Assembly: GCA_963669155.1 (NCBI GenBank)
Contig: OZ022597.1
Span: 7,628,240 to 7,692,239 of the forward strand
DNA: 64,000 nucleotides
Origin: Arbacia lixula
Taxonomy: Eukaryota; Echinodermata; Echinoidea; Arbacioida; Arbaciidae
Reading direction: 5' to 3'
Positions 45,374 to 58,900 of this stretch are shown here, piece by piece. The first letter of the stretch is position 1. Each line of letters starts with the position of its first letter. The translations under genes were made by a program, and so were the position numbers. A model generated the notes under the pieces. That model saw nothing but the letters and a program-made list of their open reading frames with translations. It did no database searches and had not been told where the DNA came from.

Positions 45374-47338
45374 GGTCTTAGTTTGATACCAATGGTGCCG
45401 GGCTGTATTATATACAGTCAGAGAAGACAACAGTTCTGGCAGTTAAAGTCATATTTGCAATTGCTTCACACACTTGCATACTGTACAGGTGTATGTTTGA
45501 AACAGAGCACATGGTAGATTAATGCATTCAGGACCAAGTACCAAACCGTGTTGTTGTTTGAGGCTAAAACTCTTGATCATCAAAAACAGGGAACTGCAAG
45601 TATTTGAGTGTAACTGTACTAGAAAAAAAAATGACATACTTACACAATGGTTTCAATTAAACATCATTTTACACAGTTCGGCCTTTTTTCAAAGATATTT
45701 TTAAGTACTAAAATTCATGCATCATCACTGCATACTGCTCTATAAAATGTGTACAAAATACCACTATGTAACCTTTGATTTGAAGCATATTCCATCAATT
45801 GGTATAAAAAGAGAGTTTTTACATGCACATAGCAATTCAATATACATTGACATATTAGTACTGTGCTTAATCAAGTTCGAGTGCTGTATATACATACATT
45901 CATCTTGTACCAGAACAATCCATTCAGTTCTATCATATCATCTCTAAAAAAAAAGTATGACAATAGCCTGAGAATTTTATTGTAAAAAGTAGATATTTGC
46001 TTCTAAAATAGCACATTAAATGGTTACTATACTTCCCTCCGACAGCAACATCCCTGTCAATAAAGTAGTAATATATCAGGAAGAAATGGCACAAGTTTGA
46101 GTGAAAAGTTATGCATTTTTTAAATCCAACAGTTGAAGAACCTGGTTGTGAGGGCGTGATGCTGCAGTTGAGCCCGGCTCTCTATTTTAGGGATGTGAAA
46201 ATGATCTCGATCTCGATCATCACTCAATCTGTTCTTTAAGAAAAGGCCATTTCCAATATACATGTAAATACTATGCTTTTAACCCCAATCTGATTATAAT
46301 GCATTCTTGCATTGTGCATAATACCTGTGAATACACAAGCAACTGCCATCACAGTTTCATCTATAATCCATGATGCCTTAGGACAAAAAGACCTTGTGGG
46401 TTGACATGTGTGATGCACAATGGCCATTGTTGCAATCAGAATCAATTTTCTCATAATAAATCCATTACAACAATTATTATAGCAAAAAGTAATTAAATGT
46501 CATGCAATCTGCTTGTAAAAAGAACGGCATCACTTGACTTTAGGATGGGTAAATTTTAGCTTGATTTGACATGACTTATTTTCAATTTATTGTTTAAGTG
46601 TCAAAGTTTTGTTCAACGCCTTCAGGGCACACAAACTACTATTTTAACTCATACAGGTAGCAGTGACCAAATTGTGAACAATTACCCCGATAGAAATGTG
46701 TGGGCCTACAGGAAAATTTGACTATTTTGAAAAAGTATTCATAAATCATTCAATTTATTACTGCATTGTGAGTATAATTGAGCCACAATATATCCACGTT
46801 AACGAGATGCAATCCACATATCCCCAACATGATAATGATATTAAGTTATATTGTGAAACTTGCCCTACTGAACTGCATACACTCAGGTTCACTGCCCAAG
46901 ACCCAGTTTCACTCAGTGATATTCAATGATTAAAACTGCACTTTAAAACAATTAACGCTGTATGGTTACTTCCGAGCATTACATTTTACAATTAAACCTA
47001 CTGGACGGTTTACAGCTATACATATGGTATGACAAAACCAGTACCACGCACAGGGGGAATACATTAAGTAGAATTTAAAAACATAGACAAATACACAGTT
47101 TTAAAGCCTATAATCAGTACTGTAAGCATAAAAAGAACATTTATCTTTAATATATTCATTTGCACATTCAAAGAATTCTTTTTGTAGAAATCTAAAACAT
47201 CATTATATACAATAAAGTTTGATGAGCTGTCAGCATTTCATTTTGAAGGCACTAATTATGCAGTATGCACAAAATACAGATGAGATGATCAATTAAGGAT
47301 CTCCTGCTTAAAACTTTCTTCAAGACAGAGTGGCCCAT

Positions 47339-47667
47339 CTGCAGGTCAAACTAATACAATTCTGTAGAAAAACATCAATGGAAAATGGACAAAAATACTT
47401 TTGATGAACTTACCCCCCAATGAAAGAACTGGAATCTGACTTTGAGTGGAAATATATTGATTGCTAGATTTTGAGTTGGTTTTTGCATTGGTTGTCCTTT
47501 TTCTCCTGATAGTTCCCCTTCTTCTTACCTCTGGTAAGAAAGAACTATCGGATTGCACAGGCCATGTGCGCTTCCCTCAGCCAGTCTGATATTAAAAGGC
47601 TCGTCCTAATGCACCCTTGGGTGTGACTAAGAGAATGATGGGCTGGGGGAGGGTATTGGGGGGTAAG

Positions 47668-47699
<32 letters not shown>

Positions 47700-47990
47700 C
47701 CATTTTTATATAGCGCATAACACATATACATAAGAAAGTCTCTATGAGCTTCAAGGAGCAAAGAAAAAGAGAAATGAGGGTACTGAGTTCCTTAAATCAT
47801 TTTGACATTTGGAATAAGTGTGTTTTAAGAGCAGACTTAAACCTATCTAGGGTGTTAATATTCCTAAGACTGTCAGGGAGGTTACGGACGAAAATACTGT
47901 TTAAGAACTTACCCCCAATAACAGAACTGGAATCTGACTTTCAGTGAAAATATATTGATTGCTAGATTTTGAATTGGTTTTTGACAAATC
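47339..47990 (-). mobile_element. Retroposon-type repeat with (AAT)n tail between two related blocks
   Basis: On the minus strand GCGCTATATAAAAATGG is followed by (TTA)n at 47669-47697, a common retroposon 3' end. The block 'ctggaatctgactttgagtg... tattgattgctagatttt' occurs at 47420-47475 and 47925-47980, and again at 61700-61750. Confidence 0.5.
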
Positions 47991-48481
47991 ATCCAAAACA
48001 TAGATGTTCCTGTAGCGCTGAGGCCAGAGACTGCAATATGCAATAGCGCACATCACAGCTTTTAAAGCACACAGTGATGCGTTGCAGGTGAGCTGGGAAA
48101 TTCATTACGGTATATAAATGTGGTGTTACCGAGAGATTTACTATTTTCTAAATAGTATTTATAAGTACACTCTCACCATGGAAACATCCAAAGAAAAATT
48201 AATCATATAAATGTAGTCGACCACAGCCGCTAGGACAGTAGGTATTTTGAACGTAAACAGGAATAGTTTTTCACTTTTTTTTAAAAGTGTTGAGAAGCTA
48301 TGACTGTGAGATTTCATATAAGTTATTGTTAGGGTATGCTGCTGATTCCTGCCAAGTTCCATGACTTTTGCAAATGGGCCACCCTGTCTCTCAGAGTATC
48401 ACAGTATAATAGCAACAAATACTTGTTCACTGTATGGATGCTTTCTTCTCCATTAAATAGTGTTCATTTCTCTTCCAGACC

Positions 48482-49085
48482 AGGGGGGGGGGTATTCCGA
48501 AAAACAAACTTTGGAAAAATGTCACAGTATCTCAAGGACTTAGGAAAAATTTCATCTTTTGGTATTCCGAAATGCCAACTTAGGATAAAAGATTTTATGT
48601 AAATGAGCCTCAAAGATAAAACTTCCATGCAAATGAGCTACTAAAATCCGCATTCCGAAACGCACTTAGGAAAAAAAGTTAAGATAAAAGATAAAACTGC
48701 TCCCAAGCAATTTTATCTCCAGACGCATGCGCCTAGGCCCCAAATAAATTGCGCTTCCAACTGTTTGCATATATATGTATATATACCGGTATAAAGCACA
48801 TTAATTGCAATAAGGCGCGCTGACAGACTTCGATGCGTAATGCCACTGTCAGTTTCATGACGTTACACCATCAGCTTGATGGTGTGAATTGTATGCAAAA
48901 GATATGAAAGGACGTTTATTACTGGCTGCCTCTGGGATAGGAGCACAGGGCATGCGCTCATTAATATTGGTTAAAATCTTCCTCAGATATATTTCGGAAT
49001 ACCAAAGATATCTTAGAGACATTTTTTCATAGGGGACATAAAATTTTTATCTCTGCGGATTTTTGAAGTACCCCCCCCCCCCCCA
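48482..49085. mobile_element. Element with poly-G/poly-C inverted ends
   Basis: The left end GGGGGGGGGTATTCCGAAAA is opposed to a right end ending TTTTTGAAGTACCCCCCCCCC. 'cggtattccgaa' and 'ttcggaataccaaag' also face each other inside. About 600 bp with no coding frame. Confidence 0.5.
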
Positions 49086-49667
49086 CCCGCAGGTATGAAT
49101 TGCATGTATTTTTTTTTAAAACTACTGCATTTATACAAGTCATAAATTACATCACCAAGCTATCTGCTGTCATCCAATGAAAAGCAAGGATTTCAACAGC
49201 TTACCCAATGAGAATTGTCCATGGTATTTGGACCAATCATACATGTACAAGTATTCTGCATATTCTGCATGCTACATTGACAGAAATGATATACAAAACT
49301 TAGATCATTAAATGTGATCAAATTTGATAGAAGTGTACTTTCTTAACAGGAATTAGTAAGTCTAGAGAATTTGGTTAATGTACTGTTTCAAGTCACATTG
49401 CGGATTATTTGATTATTCATGAGAGCAAAATTTGATTAAATCTTGTTCTTGTTCTCTTTGAAATTTACCAAAAATATCACACCTTTCATGTTAACTCATT
49501 TTGTTGCAAATCAAGTGTTGATGTGCACGCATGTGTTTCTAGGTAGATAAAATAATCCTCCATTTTTAATGAACATCTCACAATTCTTCATACCACATAA
49601 AGGAAAAACATTTCATGAGGCACCACTCTGCCACATTTGGATTCTGTTTGCAGTCATGTCCGCTTCT

Positions 49668-49827
49668 GGGCCCCGTAACATAAAGGTTTGCGATCAATCG
49701 CAAAATGGCAATGATCAATCAACAGCATTGTTGCATGCGCTCTTTGTTCAAAAGACTGACCAGTAACCAATCAGAATTCGTCTTTCAAATTTGCGATTGA
49801 TCGCAAACCTTTATGTTACAGGGCCCT
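49668..49827. mobile_element. Foldback MITE family D
   Basis: GGGCCCCGTAACATAAAGG left and CCTTTATGTTACAGGGCCC right. It lies about 120 bp past the DAGLA stop, so probably in its 3' UTR. Confidence 0.8.
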
Positions 49828-49949
49828 GGTCTAGTGTGAACCTGGAGGCGGATATGACTGCAAAAAACAAAACAGGATGTTGCTGTGTGGAGCATTATGG
49901 GATGGTTTTTATCTCTATGCGATATGGAGAATTCTGGAGATGTGATGGG

Positions 49950-52900
49950 TTATGTTCCATCTCTTGTCCGACTCGGCGAGCTGTTTGCGGTGACAGGAGT
50001 CAGAGTAGAAGATGATACAGTATCAAAGCTCCGCCCCCTCTGTAACCTTGGCGACTCCTCTGTCACCCTAACCCCTCCTCCTCCCGCTACCCCATCCCTC
50101 GTCGGTAGCCCCGCTCCAGGCGGAAGGGTGAAACTCTTCCTGATGCGATTCCCGTACACGCTTGGGCGGAGTGAGTTGAACAGGGCCTCGTCATCGATGT
50201 CGATGTCGTCGTCGGTGTCGAAGCAGCTGCTGCCTGCGTGGACGGGGAGGTACTGGGTGAAGCCCTGGCCTAGCTGTGGCTCGGGGCCGAGTGATGGCAC
50301 GGGTCGAGGGACTCCAGCTAAACAGGAATGAAATAACCGAGACAAGATGGAGATTAACTCTTCACATTATACAGTGAAACCTGTTATAATGCAGTACTCA
50401 TTTCCAGACTTAGTGATCACATGGCAAGAAGATTTAGACTCTTCATATGAACAGTGAAACCTATAACCAATACTTTCATTTGAAAAATCATTACGAAGAT
50501 AAAACGTATCACTAAATACAAAATATTGATTCATCTTGTGTGGAAATTTTGCATAATTATCAATAGTTAATATCAGAGGCTATAGCCCTAAACCACTTGT
50601 CAAGTTTAAGGGCAACACTATAACATATCCTGTACTCTGCTTTTTCAAAAAGTAAGAAGGAAAAATTTAAAAATGTTGACTTATAAGATAGAGGTATTCC
50701 TTCCAAAATTATTTTACTTGAAAATTTATTGTTGTTTGTTGATGACCGTTATGCTAACAGAAGTATACCTGCCATTAACAAAACTGGACAAGCGAAATGA
50801 GACTCTACATTTCTTTCATTCTCTTTGAGAAGCCTTTGCCACACAATCATGTTCCTTATTTTAAAAAGACCTGAAAAGCACACGTTTAGAAGACAGAACT
50901 TTTTGCCAGTGTCGAGCATGGGTTCAAAGAGATATGGTTGATTCATATCCTTCCATAACATATCTCTGGGTAAACTACAACTTTCTACTGTACATCTTCT
51001 GTATACAGTGTTCCCATGACCGTCCAAGCTGTAACATTGTAGACATGGTGTAATTACGAAATGGTCTATTCAATCAGCTACTGTACATAACTTCAAATAC
51101 CTTATAAGGCAGTAAGGGCTCAATTAAGCCACACCCCATTGGCTGTTGCAGCTCCATGGCAAATTTCATGCACAGAGCCAGAAAATCTAACCAACCATGA
51201 GCAAAAGGTGAAATACAATTTGTACTGTTTGCTCACACCAAATCAAATATTTCCTATCATGGGTAGTCTAAAGTGCATGAATTCAAGCATCAAAAGGTCA
51301 GCAAAAAAATGTTAGAACCAGGTGGAATCACCCATTTCCATCTTAAAGGGATGGTTCACCCTGAGATTAAGCTGATTTCAACAAAGGCTAGCAGACACAT
51401 AAAAGAAACATACATTATATCCCTTTCATATTGAGAGCCGAAGTGGAGTTACTCCAGAGTCCAGTAGGAGTTACTCCACTTTGGAGGGCAATGTGAAAAT
51501 TCTGAGATTTTTTGATCCGGATTCAAAGTACTCAACCCACTTTGAGAAGAGGGTTACAAACGGAGTTACTGCGCATCGGAAATGTGGCTTGTGCTTATCG
51601 CTGTGAATTCGGCCACACATATTGCGCGAACTCGCTTGGAGACCATGGAAATGAATGCGGATACACCGCTGCGGTGCTTGTCAATATGAAAGGGGGTGTA
51701 AAGTCAGTCCGCAGTACAAGCGATCAACTCAACCTGGAGTTACTCCGGAGTAACTCCACTTCAGCTTCAGTATGAAAGGGGCTTTAGTGAAGGTTTGAGG
51801 AAACGCCGTCAAAGGATAAGAAAGTTAAAATCTTTAAAAATTTTGATTTTGTGACATCACATGCGAAATGCTCTCCCATATGTTGTGTCAATTTTTTTTC
51901 ATAACTGTGCATTTTCTTCAAAAGATATGCATCCTTCTACCTGTGCATTTGATGCATCATTAGAAATATGTTTTTACACACATACATGTACTTGTATAAA
52001 AGAATTGTTCCGTTGTCAAAACAGAAAAAGAGCAATTTATGGAATTATAATGTACACACCACATGCGAGAACACGAGATGTCACAAAATTCAAATTTAAA
52101 ATGTTCACAACTTTCCTTATCCTCTGACAGATTTTGATCAAACCTTCACTCATGTATATGTACATGTATACTAGTTTCTTTCATGTGTCTGCTTTTATTG
52201 AAACCAAAATAATTTCAGGGTGAACTATTCCTTTAATATTGATACATTTCCTTCAAATCTTGGTTGAGTAAAGCTGTTGACTTTACAGTGTGTGAACTAT
52301 TTTTGTGCAGTACTCTCCATGCAGTTCAAACATCAATGCTTACCTTTTAGCATAGCAAGCACACAAGAGGTACTAGGCTGTGAGGTGCATGGAAACAACC
52401 CAGTCTGTTAACAACTATGTCTGGTAACACAGACTACGCCCTAATGACGTCATAGCTCCTCTGGCTTCTTCCCCTGGAGCGAGGATGGGATTGGCGCATA
52501 GTCTGTGTTACCAGACATAGTTGTTAACAGACTGGGTTGTGTCCATGCACCTCACAGCGTATATAGTACCTAGGCTAACAGAATATTGTACTCATGTGCC
52601 AAGAGTTTGCATTCCATTCACAGTGCATTAATATCATAATCAATATGTATCAAGCAGGGCAGAACAAACATCTAATCCCCCATATTTGAAAACGCAAGTA
52701 AAAACATATTACATAGCATTTAATTCCACTCGAAGATAGCTTTATAGAATCTCCTTTGATTTGATAGACTGCATTATTGACCTTGTACCTGGCTGAGATT
52801 ATTTTTTTTTCTTCATAACACTAATACATTATATAACAATATGATATGATAATACAATTATATTTGTTAACAACTTTCAAAATCAAAATGCTTCAAGCTT

Positions 52901-55900
52901 AAAATGGGGCTCTATAATAAACACTTATTGTAAATGAGCTCCTTCATGTAAAGAATTATAATAATTGTTAAGAAAAAAAATAAGCAAATCACACAAGGCT
53001 AAAATAATTAGCTCAAATATCAAGCATAGTGAATGGACCAGTAACTTTGGTTAGTGTAATCATAGCAGTCACACTGGTGTGGAGTCTTTAAGGGAATATA
53101 CTGTAATGGGAAGACAAAAAGCCTTCAAACAGGTGATCGCAAGCAATCTTCTTACCAATGGTCTTAGATTCATGTATTGTCCATTTTAGAAACTTGCTGA
53201 AAGTTATATGCCCTTAAATGATCCACATTTGGAGTATTTTAGTGATTAAATCACAAATCTTCGAACGCTTTCGGGTTTTGCGATTTAATCACTAATTACT
53301 CCAATGTGAATAAAATGTGGATCATTTGAAGGCATATAACTTTCAGCAAGTTTCTAAAATGAACGATACATGAATCTAAGATCATTGGCAAGAAAATTGC
53401 TAACAATCACCCTTTTGAAGGCTATTTGTCTTCCCAGTACAGTATATTCCCTTTAGTAGAGCTAGACTAGTGTATCAAAAATACAATGTACCTGGGAGGT
53501 GTTTCACCAAGCTGTTCGTAAGATACGAACGACTTTCAGCACGACTGGTGACCTCTTCTTTTGCTAAATGAGACCACCCAATTTCTTCCTCTTTTAAAAT
53601 AGAGGGACTGAACTTCCTACAATCCTAATCAAATTTGACAAATTTACACCTTTGTATTCAGACGCTTGTTAACAACAAGAATTTCAAGCCACAAAGATCA
53701 AATTTCATGGGAATCAAAACCATTGATAAGCTGATTTGGTACCCAAGAACAGGTAACCAGTCGTGTGTAAAGTTGTGCGTAACTAAACGAACAGCTTGAC
53801 GAAGGGGTTGTGCGTAACTAACAAACAGCTTGATGAAACACCCTTCTGGTCTAAGTCGCCATTGTACATTCAACTTTTGGAAACAATGTCATACATAATG
53901 AACATTTTGGGCATGCAATCATTAGATTAAACTCATCTAGAATGCAACAATAATAGAAGTTTCAAATTTCAAATATTTTCTTGAAAATCATGCCAAATCA
54001 TATGGAAGTACGAGTTGTTAGCCCCTAAATGTAGAAATGTGGGGCTGACAAAATTGATGCAGAAAAAAAGTCCAAAGTACATGCAAGTCACACAAAACTT
54101 GGCATTTATGTGTAACTACAATGTACAGTATATAGTCACACATAATTATGGAAATTCAATGCAAATTGTAAAAGAAGTAGTACACAAGCACGAAACATGT
54201 TTTACATGGGCATGCAATCCTAAAGTGTGACACCATGCAAGTTATGCAACCACCATAGATTCAGCTATACATTATATCTCTTCATTTCAAATTCTGATGT
54301 CTGTATTCCAAACTTTCATACATAGACAAAGAGTCGTAAACAGATCACCATGCATACACGTGTTTTGCTCTTATGGTTTTGATTAACTTTCCAAAGCAGT
54401 GGGAAGTTATCATAATTGAAAACAAATGTATAGGTACATGTATGTGCAACATGACTTTAATCTACACATGCTTTATTTGATATGATAAATGAGAATTGTG
54501 AAGTCAAATGAAGGAGATAAATTCATTATTCTGCCCCTTTTGACTTGATTTTTGTTGATAATTTTAAAGTAGTTTTGTGTTAACAGAGCACAAAGAAAGC
54601 CTACAAAAATCATGCAATTATTTTCTAAGCAAAGCAGTACATTTATAACTTCCAAAGAGAAATAAACAAACGACGTGTGAGTGAAAACAAATGAGTAGAA
54701 GTCTTACGTAAATTTCAAAACCTGTTCGGATGATCACACATGTAATGAATGGAGAGAAAGATGGAGAGCATTCAGATGTTAGCTTTAGCTTTAATCCACG
54801 TAGCTTCTCAATCGTTGCACCTACAATTCAATTGCAAGTTCCTTAGAGACAGCCAATGAGCATTGACGATTGCCATTAAAGGTTACAATCACTGAATGGT
54901 ACCTGTAGGGGAGCCCATTTGCAAAAGTCATGAAATTCAGCAGGAATCAGCAGTATACCCTAATGAATGTGTAGATGAAATCTCATAGTCAAAGCTTCAA
55001 AACCCTTTTAAGGAAAAGTGAAAAACTATTCTTGTTAACGTTTGAAACACCGTTTCGGAGGGACCATGGTCTACCTTTATCACACCAAATTGTACCCCTC
55101 AATCAGGGAAAAAAATACACGGGGGCTCAGAGCGATTTTGCCCCCAAAATGCTTAAAAGAGCCCTGGAAAATTTTTAAAAAGGCCCCCAAATTCTCATAG
55201 ACACAATGTAAAATTGTATCCAAATCGGCCAATATGCTCCCAAAGTAGCCCCTGAAAATTTTGAATATATTTTTTCCCTGCCCTCAATATTACATGTAGA
55301 TCAGTGATGTGCCCTTAGACTCAACATATCAAAATAGGGAGAATTGGGAGAAGAGCTGGAATGTGCAGTTACAGTCTCCAATTTTTATTCTCCAGGAACC
55401 TCTACTTGCAATCTTGTGATCAATATAATTCTACTCAGTCAGTATCCAGTTCTAATACTATGATGACAGTTCTTATGGAGAGTATCTTCTATTTTCTGTG
55501 GTTTCTACACAATGTTATTCCTTGGATCTGCATATGGGCTACCCTGTCTGAAGAGTTGCAAAAGTTGTAAAGCTACAGAGCTGACACACATGTACGTCTT
55601 ATAAATTGCATTGTACAAAAGCTGAAAAGGTTAACGCCAGTAGTACCTCGTCTCATGAAATCAACAAAATGCTTTAAAAACGTCACACCATTCTCTAGCA
55701 AAATTGCAAAACTAGTTGCTATCTCATTCTTGGAAAAGGTAGACTAATTGATGTTCATATCTCGCTGTTAATAAGCTACAAGTCAAAGTCAAAGAGGCAG
55801 ATAGGTGAGCTTTTGAGCTATTTTGAGCTATTGAGCTTTTTTATCACTTTGCAATACTAGTAGCCTGCTCTTTGACAGAAATTTCTTAAAACGATATCAA

Positions 55901-58900
55901 TTCTAATTCCGTAATATCGATGTCGCTATCTAGCTGCCAACTATTTAAAGATATAATCAAGGTCCACTCATAAAGACTAGTAAAAAAAAACCCACACATT
56001 TAATAACCTTGATTAATAATTGCAGCATGTGGGGATTATAAAAGATTAACAGCCAACTAATCTTTTAATATTAATAAACTTTAAGAGTCTAATCAAACGG
56101 AGTGGAAAAATTAACTTGATATGATTCCAGAGGGATTATCTCCAAAGATCAATGTTACCTTAACTTGGATGGATTATCATGTGGAGATTAAAAAACGATT
56201 AACACCCTCCTTATCGTTTCAATATGATTACAGATTCAAATTAACTCATTCAGTCCCATAGGCAATAAACTGAGTTGGAATTGATACACATTTCGTACTG
56301 AGAGGATTAAAAGGGTGTAGAGAAGTCACTTACCAGTGGAATGTTGGCGTGTGAGGGCAGGGGAGTTGTTTCCCCCCTCACTGCTGGACGCTGGCTCCAC
56401 ATCCATCCCGCCGTACGTCAGCGTGTAGCGGTCGTCCGCCGAAGTCCGCCCCTTCACGTTGCCGTCATCGTCCAGCACATCACTGCCACGCCCCGCAAAC
56501 AAACTCCACGGACCCAAGGGTTTGGACGGCGACCTGGAATTGTTTCTCGTCACGTGATTCTCGTGGTTGTTCGGCAGCGATTCAATGGTCGCCGTGGTCA
56601 GGACCACGTTGTTGGCTTTGTCCAGCTCTTCGCGCGAGTCGGCAATATTGTTGTTTGATCCCGCCTGCGTCTCGTTCTCAACATAGTAGCAGTACCCCTC
56701 GTCTTTAGTGGGAGACAAACTATTGAAGCGGTTGAGGACCGAGGAGAAACTTGTGGAGGAGATCGACGACCGCGCCGACTCGGTGAAGGACTCGCTGCTT
56801 GCTAGAGGCGCCATCCGCTCGCTTTGCGGGTCGCCCTCGCTTGAGCAATCTAAGACGATTCTCGCGGGTGGAATTGTCGGTAACTGGCTATCTGATTTAG
56901 CGTCACGAGTTCTCAGTGGATCTTTGTCTTTTACAGTTTTGTCTTCTTCATGGTTGTGAATAGAGGGATGAATGCCAAGGAAATCAGGGAATAGCATCAT
57001 GCATTGACAGCAGTGCGAATGATGATATAGAAACAACAAGGAAAAAAGAAAAGAGAATCAAATCAGGGATACAGACAGAATCTACATATCATGCAGAAAG
57101 GTTTCATTAAAGAGCAATAATTACAAGCACAGAACTAACAAGGCTTACTGTACATGCTACATGAATATAATACATATATACCAAGTACACAAACATTGAA
57201 AAAAAAATCATGATACATGTATATCATGATTTTTTTTTCGTCGGCTGCTACCAAGGTACAGCAGTTAACATTAACTCTTCGTGCCTTCACCTGTAAACCC
57301 CCTGTGTGTTGCATTGTTTTAGCCTGGTCAAGGTACTCCAACGAAAGGGTCTCATTCACATTCGTGCCACGAGTCATAATCTCTTAACAATGAACCTGAC
57401 TGTGGTTTTGGTTGTGAGAAGGGTTTTACTGATTTGTTCCTCTCCTTCTTTAAATGAACTTCCTGGGTCTGCTGGAGGATATATGGGACACGGGAGGTCT
57501 ATCTGGAAATACGTGGTTGTGTAAAAATGCGAACGAAACACATCTACGGGTGTGCAATAATGCGAATGAAACACATCAGGAGTTAATGTACAACAATTTA
57601 AAATTGCCCTGGGAATCTACCCACAAGTAGAAATGGAATGCAGTTCTTCTCTTTCCACACTTCTTTATAGAAATCCACAAATTTTATAAATAACAATGTT
57701 TATGCAGTGATAATGAACACTAATGAACTTAAATTGTACAAGCAGTAAATATATATGCACATTTCTTTATACCGGTACAAATTACCAAAACAAAATGATC
57801 TACAAACATGGACTATTAATAAAAATGGCGAGGAAGGACATGTTCCTTATTAATAAAGACTGACCTCATTTTCGTGTGTCATAAAAATGTTGACACAAAA
57901 AAATATCTTACAGACCCAATATACTAATTGTACACTGTCAAACATTGACAAATATACATTTTGTGTTATTTAAAAAGTAATTTTAAGTTTTCGATCAAGC
58001 CTTTGCTACTTGGTGCGTCTTTATGATCGGTTTGTGCATTCGTACTAGGCCGTATCGGGTGATGAGCTAAACAATAAAATACATAGGATTGTGAAAGTAC
58101 TGGCACTGACCATAAGAACTTGTATTTCATAAAGCGCCATCTATGGTAGAAAAGTCTTTATCTTACCTGAGACGGGCAAGAAAGGCACTTTTTCTTCGGG
58201 CGTTGAGGGGAGGCCAGAGCCGACGTTATTATTGAACTCTGATCCTTTGCTTCCCGACCAGCGGGAGCTAGATGAATGAGTGGACTTTGTGGGAGACTCC
58301 TGATAAAAAAAAACAATACGGAATTGATAATTAAACAGATAATGAAAATTGTGGAATTGCCCATAGAATAAGTTATGTTTGTGTGTGTGTATTTATATCA
58401 TATAATTGTGAACAGTAACATATTCAGGTACATGCATCAAAAAATAAAAGCTCATGGCTGGTTACCCGAGCAGATCCAAGAACTCTTTCATTACCAAAGC
58501 CTTCTAAGACTGAAAATGATCAATAATTTGGTTTTCCAATTGGTAAAATTGGCAAATTAGCAACAAAATATTTTTTTAAATATTATTTGGTTAAAATCAA
58601 ATTTTCATCCCAAAATATAAAACATACATAATGTACATTTCCTTATAAATTACAAAAACATCAACAAAATCAATATAATAATACAAGGAGTTAAAGAAGA
58701 AAAGAAGATGACTACATGAACAAGAGGATGAGCATACCTGGAAGTGAACTGTCGGACTGGCGTCTTTGTTGGCTTTGACTGGCTTCATCTGCAGGTAGGA
58801 GGAGTGAGAGGAGGAGGAGGTGGAGGGGGGTAGCTGGGTATCCCTGGGGCTGGCAGGATGCTCCCCCATGGGGGTACGTCCCAGCTGAGACCAGCGCTTG

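Larger units (their letters stand above)
41541..49949. other. Convergent intergenic region; no gene recognised
   Basis: Between the 3' end of the PPP1R32 homologue and the stop codon of the DAGLA homologue. It contains the GA satellite, foldback elements (42199, 43061, 49668), repeat P (43535), a nested Tc1-like insertion (44566-45373), a duplicated repeat with an (AAT)n tail (47339-47990) and a poly-G-ended element (48482). Bases 45400-47300 are AT-rich with no repeat recognised and may belong to the DAGLA 3' UTR, but no poly(A) signal could be selected. Confidence 0.55.

Noticed and set aside
49885-50331. 148-codon plus-strand frame
   Set aside because: Antisense shadow of the last DAGLA exon; the minus frame has phase-matched splice acceptor, stop and family context.
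56341-56959. Plus-strand frames opposite the large DAGLA tail exon
   Set aside because: Shadows of the GC-rich exon 56945-56334; no independent similarity.
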